A stretch of 64,000 bases of DNA, taken from positions 62,001 through 126,000 of the forward strand of contig NZ_JAAGAA010000005.1 of the NCBI RefSeq assembly GCF_010435965.1, written 5' to 3'. The DNA is from Crenobacter caeni. Lineage in GTDB: Bacteria > Pseudomonadota > Gammaproteobacteria > Burkholderiales > Chromobacteriaceae. The position numbers and the translations under genes were made by a program. Positions 45,816-54,200 of the stretch are shown piece after piece; position 1 is the stretch's first letter; every line of letters begins with the position of its first letter. The notes under the pieces are model-generated. The model saw nothing but the letters and a program-made list of their open reading frames with translations. It did no database searches and had not been told where the DNA came from.

Positions 45816-47159
45816 ATGGCAGACGCAGCATTCAGTTTCAGTCACGGTCAGCTGCAGGACGTCGCAAACCGGGTGCTCGCGCTCGCGCGCGAGGGCGGCG
45901 CGACCGCCTGCGAGGTCGACGTATCCGAAGCCTGCGGACAGTCGGTCAACGTGCGGCTGGGCCAGATCGAGACGCTTGAGTACAACCAGGACAAGGGGGC
46001 GACCGTCACCGTCTACGTCGGCCAGCAAAAGGGCCACGCCAGCACGTCGGACTTCGGCGCCGACGCGCTTAGGGACACCGTCGCGGCCGCGCTGTCTATC
46101 GCCCGCTACACCGGCGCCGACCCGTGCGCCGGCCTCGCCGACCCGGCGCTGTTGGCGACGACCTTCCCCGATCTTGACCTCTACCACCCGTGGGCGCTGT
46201 CGGCCGAGGACGCGATCGAGATGGCCTGCCGCTGCGAGGACGCCGCGCGCGCGGTCGATCCGCGCATCAGCAACTCGGAAGGCGCCGGCGTCTCCACGCA
46301 GACCAGCCACTTCGTGTACGCCAACAGCAACGGCTTTCTCGCCGGCTACCCAGGCTCCCGGCACAGCCTGTCGGCTGCGGTGATCGCCAGCGAGAACGGC
46401 GCGATGCAGCGCGACTACTGGTACACGAGCGCGCGCGCCAGCGCCGACCTCGACGACGCGGCAAGCGTCGGCCGCCGTGCGGGCGAGCGCGCGCTGCGCC
46501 GGCTGGGCGCCAGAAGCGTCAAGACCGGCAACTACCCGGTGCTGTTCGAAGCGCCGATTGCCTCTTCACTGATCGGGCATCTGGTGAGCGCGGTCTCCGG
46601 CGCCAGCCTGTACCGCAAGTCGACCTTCCTGCTGGATACGCTGGGCAAGCAGGTGATGGCCAGTTGCGTGAACATCGATGAAGACCCGTTCGTGCCGCGC
46701 GGCCTTGCCTCCGGCGCCTTCGACAGCGAGGGCGTCGCCACGCGCGCGCGCCGGCTGGTCGACGCGGGCGTGCTCGGCGGCTACTTCCTCGGCAGCTACT
46801 CGGCGCGCAAGCTCGGCATGCAGAGCACCGGCAATGCCGGCGGTAGCCACAACCTGATCGTGCACGACACCGGCGAGCGCTTCGAAGCGATGCTCGCGCG
46901 CATGGGCACCGGCCTTCTGGTGACCGAGCTAATGGGGCACGGCCTGAACCTGGTGACCGGCGACTATTCGCGCGGCGCGGCCGGGTTCTGGGTCGAGAAC
47001 GGCGTGATCGCGTACCCGGTCGAGGAGATCACCATCGCCGGCAACCTCGCCGACATGTTCGGCGCGATCGAGGCGGTCGGCACCGATACGCTCATCCGCG
47101 GCGGCAAGCGTTGCGGCTCGATCCTGGTCGGCTCGATGACGGTGGCCGGCAGCCATTGA
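45816..47159 (+). CDS. pmbA: Metalloprotease PmbA (TldE)
   Basis: A 447-residue TldE/PmbA subunit that with TldD forms a protease processing peptides such as microcin precursors and acting on CcdA-like proteins. The conserved blocks seen are the N-terminal ACEVDVSEACGQSVNVRLG, the mid SLSAAVIASENGAMQRDYWY, and the C-terminal TGLLVTELMGHGLNLVTGDYSRGAAGFWVENG. The start ATG at 45816 has AAAGGA upstream; a longer frame from 45771 was rejected. The partner tldD is not in the window. Confidence 0.93.
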   Translation: MADAAFSFSHGQLQDVANRVLALAREGGATACEVDVSEACGQSVNVRLGQIETLEYNQDKGATVTVYVGQQKGHASTSDFGADALRDTVAAALSIARYTGADPCAGLADPALLATTFPDLDLYHPWALSAEDAIEMACRCEDAARAVDPRISNSEGAGVSTQTSHFVYANSNGFLAGYPGSRHSLSAAVIASENGAMQRDYWYTSARASADLDDAASVGRRAGERALRRLGARSVKTGNYPVLFEAPIASSLIGHLVSAVSGASLYRKSTFLLDTLGKQVMASCVNIDEDPFVPRGLASGAFDSEGVATRARRLVDAGVLGGYFLGSYSARKLGMQSTGNAGGSHNLIVHDTGERFEAMLARMGTGLLVTELMGHGLNLVTGDYSRGAAGFWVENGVIAYPVEEITIAGNLADMFGAIEAVGTDTLIRGGKRCGSILVGSMTVAGSH

Positions 47160-47773
47160 GCACGCCCGCCTGGTGGGGCGCCGCGAACGACGCGCTCGCC
47201 GCGGCCGACCCGGTGATGGCCGCGCTGATCCGGCGCTACCCGGACGCGCGGCTTACCAGCCGTGGTGCGCCCTTCGAGACGCTCATGCGCGCCATCGTCG
47301 GCCAGCAGATCTCGGTGGCGGCGGCCGACGTGCTGTGGGCGCGTCTCACCGCCTTGACGCCGGCGACGCCTGGTGGCGTGCTTGCCGCATCGCCCGATGC
47401 CTTGCGCGGCGCGGGATTGTCCGCGCGCAAGGTCGAGTACGCGCGGTGTCTGGCCAGCCACTTCGCCGACGGGCGGATCGACCCCGCGCATTTTGGTGCG
47501 CTGCCGGACGAGGTGGTGGTCGATAAGCTGACCGCGGTGCGCGGCATCGGCCGCTGGAGCGCCGAGATGTTTCTGATCTTCAACCTCAACCGTCCGGATG
47601 TGTGGCCCGTCGACGACATCGGCTTGCTGCGCGCGCTGGCCGTCCATTACCTGGATGGCCGGCGGCCGACGCCCCGTGAAGCGTCCGGCTTTGGCGAGCG
47701 CTTCAGGCCGTGGCGCACGCAGGCGACCTGGTATCTGTGGCGCAGCCTCGATGCGGTCGAGGTTCATTACTGA
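47156..47773 (+). CDS. DNA-3-methyladenine glycosylase (AlkA-like, HhH-GPD)
   Basis: A 205-residue HhH-GPD base-excision glycosylase removing alkylated purines. FETLMRAIVGQQISVAAADVLW marks the first helices. The helix-hairpin-helix is LTAVRGIGRWSAEMFLI, and the catalytic Asp is in WPVDDIGLLRAL. The E. coli AlkA N-terminal domain is missing, as in many short homologues. The start is taken as TTG at 47156, overlapping the pmbA stop (TTGA); no ATG is suitably placed. Confidence 0.88.
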   Translation: MSTPAWWGAANDALAAADPVMAALIRRYPDARLTSRGAPFETLMRAIVGQQISVAAADVLWARLTALTPATPGGVLAASPDALRGAGLSARKVEYARCLASHFADGRIDPAHFGALPDEVVVDKLTAVRGIGRWSAEMFLIFNLNRPDVWPVDDIGLLRALAVHYLDGRRPTPREASGFGERFRPWRTQATWYLWRSLDAVEVHY

Positions 47774-47833
47774 AAACAACAAAGTGCCGCCAGCTTGCGG
47801 CGCGACAAACGCATTTCCTGTAGGGGGACGATG

Positions 47834-48334
47834 ATGTTCAAGTTTCTGCCGGGCCCGCGCGCGGGCTTCGCCTTGCTGTTTCTGGCGTGCGTAGGCTCGA
47901 TCGCCTTCGCGCTGTTCGCGCAGTACTACCTGCTGCTCGAGCCTTGCCCGATGTGCATCCTGCAGCGCGTCGCGGTGATCTTCACTGGCCTCTTCGCGCT
48001 GGCGGCCTGCCTGCACAACCCGGGGCCGTGTGGCTACCGGCTGTGGGGCGGCTTGTGCGCGCTCGCGTCGGCGGCGGGCCTTGGCGTGGCAGCGCGCCAG
48101 GTGTGGCTGCAGCAGTTGCCGTGGGACCAGGTGCCGGCCTGCGGCCCCGGGCTCGAGTACATGATGGAAACAATGCCCCTGTGGAACGTGCTCTCCAAGG
48201 TGCTCTCCGGCAGCGGCGAGTGCGCGAACGTCGACTGGACGCTGCTGGGCTTCACCCTGCCGCAACTGTCCGCCGCCTTCTTCGCGGCGGTCATCGTGTG
48301 GGTGCTGCTCTTGGTGTGGCCGCGCGGGCGCTGA
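47834..48334 (+). CDS. dsbB: Disulfide bond formation protein DsbB
   Basis: A 166-residue inner-membrane quinone-linked oxidase that reoxidises DsbA. It has four membrane helices. The first periplasmic pair is Cys38 and Cys41 in PCPMC, and the second loop has Cys103 and Cys130. Two adjacent ATGs exist. That at 47834 is 7 bases from an AGGGG site and was chosen; 47831 would add one Met. No dsbA is nearby. It ends 4 bases before a long palindromic element. Confidence 0.93.
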   Translation: MFKFLPGPRAGFALLFLACVGSIAFALFAQYYLLLEPCPMCILQRVAVIFTGLFALAACLHNPGPCGYRLWGGLCALASAAGLGVAARQVWLQQLPWDQVPACGPGLEYMMETMPLWNVLSKVLSGSGECANVDWTLLGFTLPQLSAAFFAAVIVWVLLLVWPRGR

Positions 48335-48338
48335 TTCA

Positions 48339-48478
48339 GAGCCTGTTCACGGTCTGCTGCGCATCAGCGATACGGCGTTGAAAACGGCTTCGAAATGCTC
48401 ATGTACGACCTGTACATTCCGCTTTCTCAGCCGTTTTCGCCTTGTCTCGCCCTCGCTCGCGAGACCGTGAACACGCTC
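48339..48478. repeat. 140-base nested palindromic element
   Basis: The ends are 17-base inverted repeats with one mismatch (48339-48355 and 48462-48478, GAGCCTGTTCACGGTCT against GAGCGTGTTCACGGTCT). Inside are a second perfect inverted pair (GAAAACGGCT/AGCCGTTTTC) and a central pair ATGTAC/GTACAT around five bases. The whole element can therefore fold end to end. It fills the gap between the convergent dsbB and HD-GYP-like genes almost exactly, abutting the latter's stop. It has the look of a dispersed repeat or MITE-like element. No second copy was found in this window. Confidence 0.75.
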
Positions 48479-49633
48479 TCAGGCGCCCGGGGCGATGCGC
48501 CACAAGGTCGACAGGTAGGCGGTGCGCACGCCCGCCGCCTGCGGCGCGACCGCGCAGCTGACCGCGTAGGCGGTCTGCCGGGTTTCACGCAGCAAGGGGT
48601 CGCCGTAGGGCGGCCCGTTTTCTTTCCTGAGCGCGGCGACGAAGGGTTCGGTCGCCTTGTCGCGCCGGGCGAGCACCACGCCGATCTCGCCACTGGCGAG
48701 CCTGACGAAGCTGCCCGGCGGGTAGACGCCGAGTTCCTTGACCATCAGCGCGACAAAGCGTGCGCTGTCCTGATCGGCGTTGGCGCTGAACATCTGGCGC
48801 AGTGCCAGTTGCGGCAGTTGCGCGCAGCGGTAGCTGCGCGGCGTGAGCTTGGCGGCGACGACGTCGCAGAGCTGCAGCAGCGGGACGAGCGCGTCGAGCG
48901 CGCCGGCGCCCAGCGCGAGCGGGTAGCCGCGGCCGTCGTGCCGCTCGTGGTGCTGCTGCACCAGCGTGTGCCAGTGGGTGTCGGTCACGCCCGCCTCGCG
49001 CAGGATCGCCGAGCCGAGCAGCGGATGGGTATCGATCTCTTCGCGTTGCGGCGGGGTCAACGGTTCGCGCTGGCCGTGCAGCGTGTCCATCAGGCCGGGG
49101 ACGGCGATATTCATGGTCAGCGCCGCGCACAGCAGCGCCTCGCGCTCGCCGGCCTGTAGCGCCAGGCGCTCGCCTATCAGCGCGGCAAGCAGGGCGACGT
49201 GCACGCTGTGCGTCGCCGCGTAGCGGACGATGGGCGCGAGCAGCAGGGACGCGATCATCGCGTCGGGCGTGCGCCGCGCGAGTGTCCCGATGTCGGATGC
49301 CAGCGCGCGCACCTTGATCTCGAAACCGGTGGTGGCGAGCGGGTGGGCGAGCAGGGCGTTCAGCCTGCGCGAGAGGTGAAGCAGCTCTTCGAAGGGGTTG
49401 AGCGTGCGAGGCGCGTCGCTCTCCTGCGCGCGAGCCGCACTGGCCGTCTCGGTGCCTTGCATGGCGGGGGCGCCCTTCGAGTGCGCGAGCAGCCGCGTGC
49501 GTTGCGCCTCGGTCAGCACGTAGTGGCCGCGGCCGAGCAACAGCATGCCGTTGTCCGTGTACACGCTGACCGGCAACGCCTCGCCGACCCGGATCGCTTG
49601 CGCCAGCAACTGCTGGCCGGCCTGCTTGCTCAT
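48479..49633 (-). CDS. HD-GYP-like protein with degenerate HD dyad
   Basis: A 384-residue protein. An N-terminal region (about 1-60, YTDNGMLLLGRGHYVL) of the kind preceding HD-GYP domains leads, after a short Ala/Glu linker, to an HD-GYP fold (about 130-300). HHERHDGRGYP at 228-238 is intact, as is the DTHPLLGSAIL histidine. The expected HD dyad is Met174-Asn175 in ALTMNIAVPG. HD-GYP enzymes hydrolyse c-di-GMP. Loss of HD suggests no catalysis, or an altered metal site. The gene ends at the palindromic element. Confidence 0.8.
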   Translation of the reverse strand: MSKQAGQQLLAQAIRVGEALPVSVYTDNGMLLLGRGHYVLTEAQRTRLLAHSKGAPAMQGTETASAARAQESDAPRTLNPFEELLHLSRRLNALLAHPLATTGFEIKVRALASDIGTLARRTPDAMIASLLLAPIVRYAATHSVHVALLAALIGERLALQAGEREALLCAALTMNIAVPGLMDTLHGQREPLTPPQREEIDTHPLLGSAILREAGVTDTHWHTLVQQHHERHDGRGYPLALGAGALDALVPLLQLCDVVAAKLTPRSYRCAQLPQLALRQMFSANADQDSARFVALMVKELGVYPPGSFVRLASGEIGVVLARRDKATEPFVAALRKENGPPYGDPLLRETRQTAYAVSCAVAPQAAGVRTAYLSTLWRIAPGA

Positions 49634-49696
49634 CGGGCGCCCTGCTGGAAAGTGGATGCGGCGATTGTCGCAGCCTTGTTTGCTTCTGTCATGGGT

Positions 49697-50476
49697 TTAA
49701 CCGGCGACGGCGACGATCACGCTGGCCGCGTCGAAAGAGACGGCTACCGCCTCGCCCGGCGCAGGCCGGCGCCCGCCGGCGGGCAGGCTCGCGACCAGCC
49801 GTTCGCCGCCGCGGCTCACGAGTTGCAGCTCGCCGCTGTCGTCTGCCGGCCCGTTGCCTTGCACGGTCGCCGCCAGGCAATTGTCGGCGGGCGTTTCATC
49901 TGCGGCCGCCACCCGCAGGGCAGGCGCCTTGACAAGGGCGAACGCGGCGCGGCCGATTTCAAGGCCGAGCGCCTCGCAACTGGCTTGGGTGAGCTGCGCG
50001 ACGACGCGCTCGCCGCCGGCCAGGCGCAGGGTCAGCCGTACGCCGCCATCGTGCGCTGCGAGTGCCTCGACCTTGCCCGGTAACTGGTTGCGCGCGCTGG
50101 TGCGCAGCGAGAGCGCGCGCATCAGCTGCCAGTCGTCGGCGAGGGAAGGGTCGGCCAGCGTGCCCAGCAGCGACTGCAAGGCCTGGTCGAGCCGGGCGTA
50201 ATGCTCGACCAGTCTTTTGCCGCGCGCGGTCAACCGGGTGCCGCCGCCGCCCTTGCCGCCGGCGGCGCGCTCGACCAGCGCCTCACCGCTTAGCCTGTTC
50301 ATGGTATCGATCGCGTCCCACGCGCCCTTGTAGCTGACGCCGCACGCGGCGGCGGCGCGGGTGATCGACCCTGTCTTACCGACCTGGGCGAGCAGCGCGA
50401 TGCGCGCGCCGCCGGCCAGACGCGTCTCGCCGGCGTTCAGCCACAGCTCGGCGCTCGCCTTGACCGGGTCCTTCAT
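49697..50476 (-). CDS. modE: Molybdate-responsive transcriptional regulator ModE
   Basis: A 259-residue ModE. The N-terminal winged helix (about 15-115) has the TGSITRAAAACGVSYKGAWDAIDTMN recognition helix and the GGKGGGGTRLTARGKRLVE wing. Two TOBE/Mop molybdate-binding domains follow (about 125-185 and 195-255), with SARNQLPGKVEAL. It should repress modABC when molybdate is bound. It is the last gene of the mod run; its start overlaps the modC stop by four bases. A matching operator lies in front of modA. Confidence 0.92.
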   Translation of the reverse strand: MKDPVKASAELWLNAGETRLAGGARIALLAQVGKTGSITRAAAACGVSYKGAWDAIDTMNRLSGEALVERAAGGKGGGGTRLTARGKRLVEHYARLDQALQSLLGTLADPSLADDWQLMRALSLRTSARNQLPGKVEALAAHDGGVRLTLRLAGGERVVAQLTQASCEALGLEIGRAAFALVKAPALRVAAADETPADNCLAATVQGNGPADDSGELQLVSRGGERLVASLPAGGRRPAPGEAVAVSFDAASVIVAVAG

Positions 50477-51153
50477 GCCGCCCCCTGCCTGGCTAGGCGC
50501 CCGTCGGCGAGGGTGAATACCGTGTCGCCGAAGGCGGTGGCGTCGTCCGGGTCGTGGCTGATCAGGATCAGCGGGATGCCGGTTTGCGCGAGGAGCTCAC
50601 CCAGTTCGGCGCGCATGTGCGCGCGCAGGGGCGCGTCCAGCGCGGCGAACGGCTCGTCGAGCAGCAGTGCCTCGGGCTTGGCCGCCAGTGCCCGCGCGAG
50701 CGCGGCCCGCTGGCGCTGGCCGCCGGAGAGCGTGTGCGGGTAGGCGTCGGCGAGCGCACCGAGGCCGAACGCTTCGATCCAGCGCTCGGCCTCGGGGGCG
50801 CGCACGCGCCGCGAAGGGTTGAACCAGCGGCTGCCGGCGACGCCGAAGGCGACGTTCTGGCGCACGGTCAGGTGCGGCAGCAGCGCATAGTCCTGGAACA
50901 GGTAGCCCATCTTGCGCGCGCGCGCCGGCAGCGCCACGCCGCGCGCGGCGTCAAACAGCGTGCGTCCGCCCAGGCGGATCCGCCCCGCGTCGGGCGTCAT
51001 CAGCCCGGCGATCGCCTTCAGGGTCAGGCTCTTGCCCGAGCCGGACGGCCCGAGCAGCACCAGACGCTGCGTGTCGCAGCCAAACTCAATGTCCAGCGCG
51101 AAGCGGCGCCCGCCCTGCTCGTAGCGTTTCTGGATGGCAAGCTCAAGCTGCAT
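50473..51153 (-). CDS. modC: Molybdate ABC transporter ATP-binding protein ModC, short form
   Basis: A 226-residue ABC ATPase. Walker A is GPSGSGKSLTLKAIAG, the Q-loop is in YLFQDYALLPHLTV, the signature is LSGGQRQRAALARALA, Walker B is LLLDEPFAALD and the switch is ISHDP. Typical ModC is about 350 residues and has a C-terminal TOBE domain; here the protein stops after the ATPase domain. Regulation by that domain is therefore absent. Its first 11 bases overlap the end of modB. Confidence 0.9.
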   Translation of the reverse strand: MQLELAIQKRYEQGGRRFALDIEFGCDTQRLVLLGPSGSGKSLTLKAIAGLMTPDAGRIRLGGRTLFDAARGVALPARARKMGYLFQDYALLPHLTVRQNVAFGVAGSRWFNPSRRVRAPEAERWIEAFGLGALADAYPHTLSGGQRQRAALARALAAKPEALLLDEPFAALDAPLRAHMRAELGELLAQTGIPLILISHDPDDATAFGDTVFTLADGRLARQGAA

Positions 51154-51835
51154 CGCGCGCCTCCTGGGTACTTGTCCGGCCCGGGGCGAGGGCGAGGGTG
51201 GCGAGCAGCACCGCCGCGCACACCGCCGAGGTGAGCAGCACCAGCGTGGTCGCGGTGTCGTCCTGCCCGGCCTGCACCGCCTCGTAGACGGCGACCGACA
51301 GGGTCTGCGTCTGGCCGGGGATGCTGCCGGCGACCATCAGTGTCGCGCCGAATTCGCCCATCGCCCGCGCGAATGCAAGCAGTACGCCGGCGAGGATGCC
51401 GCGCCACGCCAAGGGCAGGGTGACGCGGAAGAATACCGCGGTTTCGGATAGCCCCAGCACGCGCGCGGCCGCTTCGTAGCGGCCGTCGACCGCCTCGAAG
51501 GCGGCGCGTGCGGGCTTGAAAACCAGCGGAAACACGACGACGGACGCGGCGAGCACCGCGCCTTGCCAGCTGAAGATCAGGTTGACGCCGAAGTTCTCCT
51601 CCAGCCACGCGCCGATGGGGCCGTTGCGCCCGACCAGCACCAGGATGTAGTAGCCGAGCACCGTCGGCGGCAGCACCATCGGCAGTGTGAGCAGGGTGTC
51701 GATCAGGTCGAGCCCGGGAAAGCGGGTGCGGGCAAGCAGGTAGCCGGTCGCGGTACCCAGCACCAGATTGATCAGCGTCGCCCACGAGGCGACCTTCAGC
51801 GATAGCAGGAGCGCCGTGAGGGTGGGCTCGTTCAT
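51143..51835 (-). CDS. modB: Molybdate ABC transporter permease ModB
   Basis: A 230-residue inner-membrane permease with about five helices. The EAA loop, which contacts ModC, is visible near YEAARVLGLSETAVFFRVTLPLAWRGIL. The N-terminus has LLLSLKVASWATLINLVLGTATG. It begins 2 bases after the modA stop and overlaps modC. The specificity is taken from the operon. Confidence 0.93.
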   Translation of the reverse strand: MNEPTLTALLLSLKVASWATLINLVLGTATGYLLARTRFPGLDLIDTLLTLPMVLPPTVLGYYILVLVGRNGPIGAWLEENFGVNLIFSWQGAVLAASVVVFPLVFKPARAAFEAVDGRYEAAARVLGLSETAVFFRVTLPLAWRGILAGVLLAFARAMGEFGATLMVAGSIPGQTQTLSVAVYEAVQAGQDDTATTLVLLTSAVCAAVLLATLALAPGRTSTQEARDAA

Positions 51836-51837
51836 GC

Positions 51838-52581
51838 TTACGGCCGGGTGAAGCCGTGGGCGGCGAGCACGCCTTGCGCCGCCGCGCCTTGCAGGTAGCT
51901 CGCGAAGCGGTGCGCATCCTGGCGGTTGCGACTGCCGGACACCACGGCGGCCGGGTAGCGGACCGGCGTCGCCGTTTTCACCGTCAGCAGTGTCTTCACC
52001 TTGCCGCTGAACGCCTGGGCGTCCGACGCGTAGACGAAGGCGGCGTCCACCTCGCCGCGCGCGGCGTAGTCGAGCGCCTGGCGCACGTTCTGCGCGCGAA
52101 CGGCCTTGGCGTTAAGCGCCGGCCACAGCCCGGCTGACAAGAGCGCCGCCTGCGCGTAGCGGCCGGCCGGCACGCTGTCCGGGTTGCCCAGCGCGACACG
52201 GCGCACCGCCGGCTGCGACAGCGCGGCGAGGCTGTCTACCTTGAGCGTGCTGGAACCCGGCGCGACCAGCACCAGGCGGTTGCCGGCCAGGTCGAAACGG
52301 GACTTGCCGTCGATCAGGCCGCGGCGCGCGGCCTCGTCCATGGTCGCCTCATCCGCGCTGACAAACAGGTCGACCGGCGCGCCGTGCGCGATCTGCTGCA
52401 AGAGTGCGCCCGAGCCGCCCGCGTTCACCCGCACGCGCACGCCGGGCTGGCCTGCCTCGAAACGGGCCGCGATCTCCCGCATCGCGTCGGCGAGGCTGGC
52501 GGCAGCGGAGACGGTCAGCTCGCCCGCATGCGCGGGCAGGCTGATGGCAAGGGCGGCGAACAGGGCGGCTATCCGGGGCAT
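51838..52581 (-). CDS. modA: Molybdate ABC transporter substrate-binding protein ModA
   Basis: A 247-residue periplasmic binding protein with a signal peptide ending near PAHA. It shows the ModA pattern VSAAASLADAMREIAARFE, GGSGALLQQIAHGAPVDLFVSA and NPDSVPAGRYAQ, where Ser, Ala and Tyr backbone positions bind the oxyanion. It heads the operon; its ATG lies 19 bases downstream of the ModE box. Confidence 0.93.
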   Translation of the reverse strand: MPRIAALFAALAISLPAHAGELTVSAAASLADAMREIAARFEAGQPGVRVRVNAGGSGALLQQIAHGAPVDLFVSADEATMDEAARRGLIDGKSRFDLAGNRLVLVAPGSSTLKVDSLAALSQPAVRRVALGNPDSVPAGRYAQAALLSAGLWPALNAKAVRAQNVRQALDYAARGEVDAAFVYASDAQAFSGKVKTLLTVKTATPVRYPAAVVSGSRNRQDAHRFASYLQGAAAQGVLAAHGFTRP

Positions 52582-52600
52582 TATTGGTCGGTACTCGTAG

Positions 52601-52624
52601 CGTTATATAGTGTCGTATATTGCG
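52601..52624 (-). promoter_or_regulatory. ModE-binding site in front of modA
   Basis: Half-sites CGTTATAT and TATATTGCG are separated by seven bases, the same 24-base geometry as the E. coli modA operator. The second half-site differs at two positions. A TATATA that could be the -10 of the minus-strand promoter lies inside it, so bound ModE would block transcription. The site is between the LysR stop and the modA start. Confidence 0.75.
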
Positions 52625-52629
52625 CGACT

Positions 52630-53538
52630 TTATGCCGATGGTAAAGCCGGCGCGCCGCCCAGCGCCTCGCGCAGCAAGGTGATGAGCGCGCGCAGGCGGG
52701 CCGGCTGGTGGTGGCGGGTCGGGTAGAGCGCGAACACGCTCACTTCTCCGCACGCCCAGCCGGGCAGCACCGCTTGCAGGCGGCCGGCGGCGATATCGTC
52801 GCCGACGATGAAGTCCGGCTGGCGGGTAATGCCGAGCCCGGCCAGCGCAAAGGCGCGGCACAGCTCGCCGTTGTTGGCGATCAGCGGGCTTGCGACGCGC
52901 ACCCGTTCGCGCTCGCTGCCACGGCTGAGCGTCCACTCGCCGCGCGCGCGGGCGAGGCTGTAGTCGATCAGCGTATGCGCCGTGAGGTCGGCGACGTCTA
53001 CGGGCGCACCATGCCGGGCGAGGTAGGCGGGGCTTGCGCACAGCAGGACGCGCGAGCGGCACAGCGGCAAGGCGACCGCGCGGGTGAGCGGCGGCTCGGC
53101 GCTGATGCGGATCGCGAGGTCGAAGCCGTCCTCGAGCAGGTCGACCATCTGGTCGGACAGTACGACGTCGAGCCGCACCTGCGGGTGGCAGCGCGCGAAT
53201 TCTGCGAACAGCGGCGCGAGGCGCAGCGTGCCGAAGCTCAAGGGCGCGCTGATGCGCAGCAGGCCGCGCACCTCGCTGCTGTTCATGCTCGCTTCTTCCT
53301 CGGCCTCGGCGACCCTTTGCAGGATCTCGCGGCAGCGCGCGAGGTAGGTGTGCCCCTCGTCGGTCAGCGCGAGGCTGCGCGTGGTGCGCTGGATCAGGCG
53401 CACGCCGAGCGCGCGTTCGAGTTCGGTCACCCGGCGCGACAGCGCGCTCTTCGATTGCTCAAGCTCGTTGGCGGCGCCGACGAAACTGCCGGTGTCCGCG
53501 ATCGCGACCAGCGCGCGCATCGCTTCGAATTTGTCCAT
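52630..53538 (-). CDS. LysR family transcriptional regulator
   Basis: A 302-residue LysR-type regulator. The N-terminal winged helix-turn-helix is ALVAIADTGSFVGAANELEQSKSALSRRVTELE, and a two-lobe periplasmic-binding-protein-like effector domain follows. The start at 53538 (MDKFEAM) matches the family; the frame runs on to 53613 without homology. It is transcribed away from the cytochrome b561-yceI operon. A perfect inverted repeat with the T-N11-A pattern lies in the 101-base gap. The co-inducer is unknown. Confidence 0.9.
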   Translation of the reverse strand: MDKFEAMRALVAIADTGSFVGAANELEQSKSALSRRVTELERALGVRLIQRTTRSLALTDEGHTYLARCREILQRVAEAEEEASMNSSEVRGLLRISAPLSFGTLRLAPLFAEFARCHPQVRLDVVLSDQMVDLLEDGFDLAIRISAEPPLTRAVALPLCRSRVLLCASPAYLARHGAPVDVADLTAHTLIDYSLARARGEWTLSRGSERERVRVASPLIANNGELCRAFALAGLGITRQPDFIVGDDIAAGRLQAVLPGWACGEVSVFALYPTRHHQPARLRALITLLREALGGAPALPSA

Positions 53539-53577
53539 TGTCCCGTTTATCGCATCAATGAATTGCGGTTCGAGTAG

Positions 53578-53604
53578 TTTATTGCAGTGCTTGATGACAA
53601 TAAA
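53578..53604. promoter_or_regulatory. LysR-type operator in divergent gap
   Basis: TTTATTG and CAATAAA form a perfect seven-base inverted repeat separated by 13 bases and contain the T-N11-A LysR core. It lies midway between the LysR start (53538) and the cytochrome b561 start (53640), where LysR regulators normally bind to control both directions. Confidence 0.7.
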
Positions 53605-53639
53605 GTGGCGCATCGCAAGGTCACCTTAGAGGCGCACAC

Positions 53640-54200
53640 ATGTCCATCCCCCGTTACACCCCCGCGCTGGTGCGCCTGCACTGGCTGATGGCGGCGCTGG
53701 TTTTTGCCACCTTCGCGCAGGGCGTTCTGGTCAGCCAGTTGCCCGTCTCTCCGGCGATGTTCCGCCTTGTCTCTTGGCACAAGTGGGGCGGCGTACTGCT
53801 GTTCGGGCTCGTCTTCCTGCGCATCCTTGTGCGGCTGCGCCACGGCGCGCCGCCGCTACCTGCCGGCACCGGCCGCGGGGCGCGGCTGGCCGCGCACGCG
53901 GTGCATCTTGTGCTCTACCTCTGTTTCCTCGCGGTGCCGCTGGCCGGGTATTTCGCGAGCCTCGCCAAGGGGTTTCCGGTGGTGTTGTTCGGCGTGTTTC
54001 CGCTGCCCGTGCTGATCGGTGCCGACCCGGCGCTCGCTGAGCGGCTTGCCGCTGTGCACGCGGTGCTCGCCTACGCGTTTGGCGCGCTGGTCTTGCTACA
54101 TGTGGCCGCGGCCTGCAAGCACCAGTGGCTGGATCGCGACGGGCTGATTTCCCGCATGGCCTTCGCGCCTGCCCCTTCTTCCCCGAAAGGACAATCATGA
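53640..54200 (+). CDS. Cytochrome b561 (CybB-like)
   Basis: A 186-residue four-helix di-haem membrane protein with candidate haem histidines in LVRLHWLMAAL, LVSWHKWGGVL, AAHAVHLVLYL and LLHVAAACKHQW. Family members move electrons between quinol and oxidants such as superoxide. The next gene, a YceI protein, starts within its stop (ATGA), so the two are coupled; YceI proteins bind isoprenoid quinones. It is the first gene of the LysR-controlled operon. Confidence 0.9.
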   Translation: MSIPRYTPALVRLHWLMAALVFATFAQGVLVSQLPVSPAMFRLVSWHKWGGVLLFGLVFLRILVRLRHGAPPLPAGTGRGARLAAHAVHLVLYLCFLAVPLAGYFASLAKGFPVVLFGVFPLPVLIGADPALAERLAAVHAVLAYAFGALVLLHVAAACKHQWLDRDGLISRMAFAPAPSSPKGQS

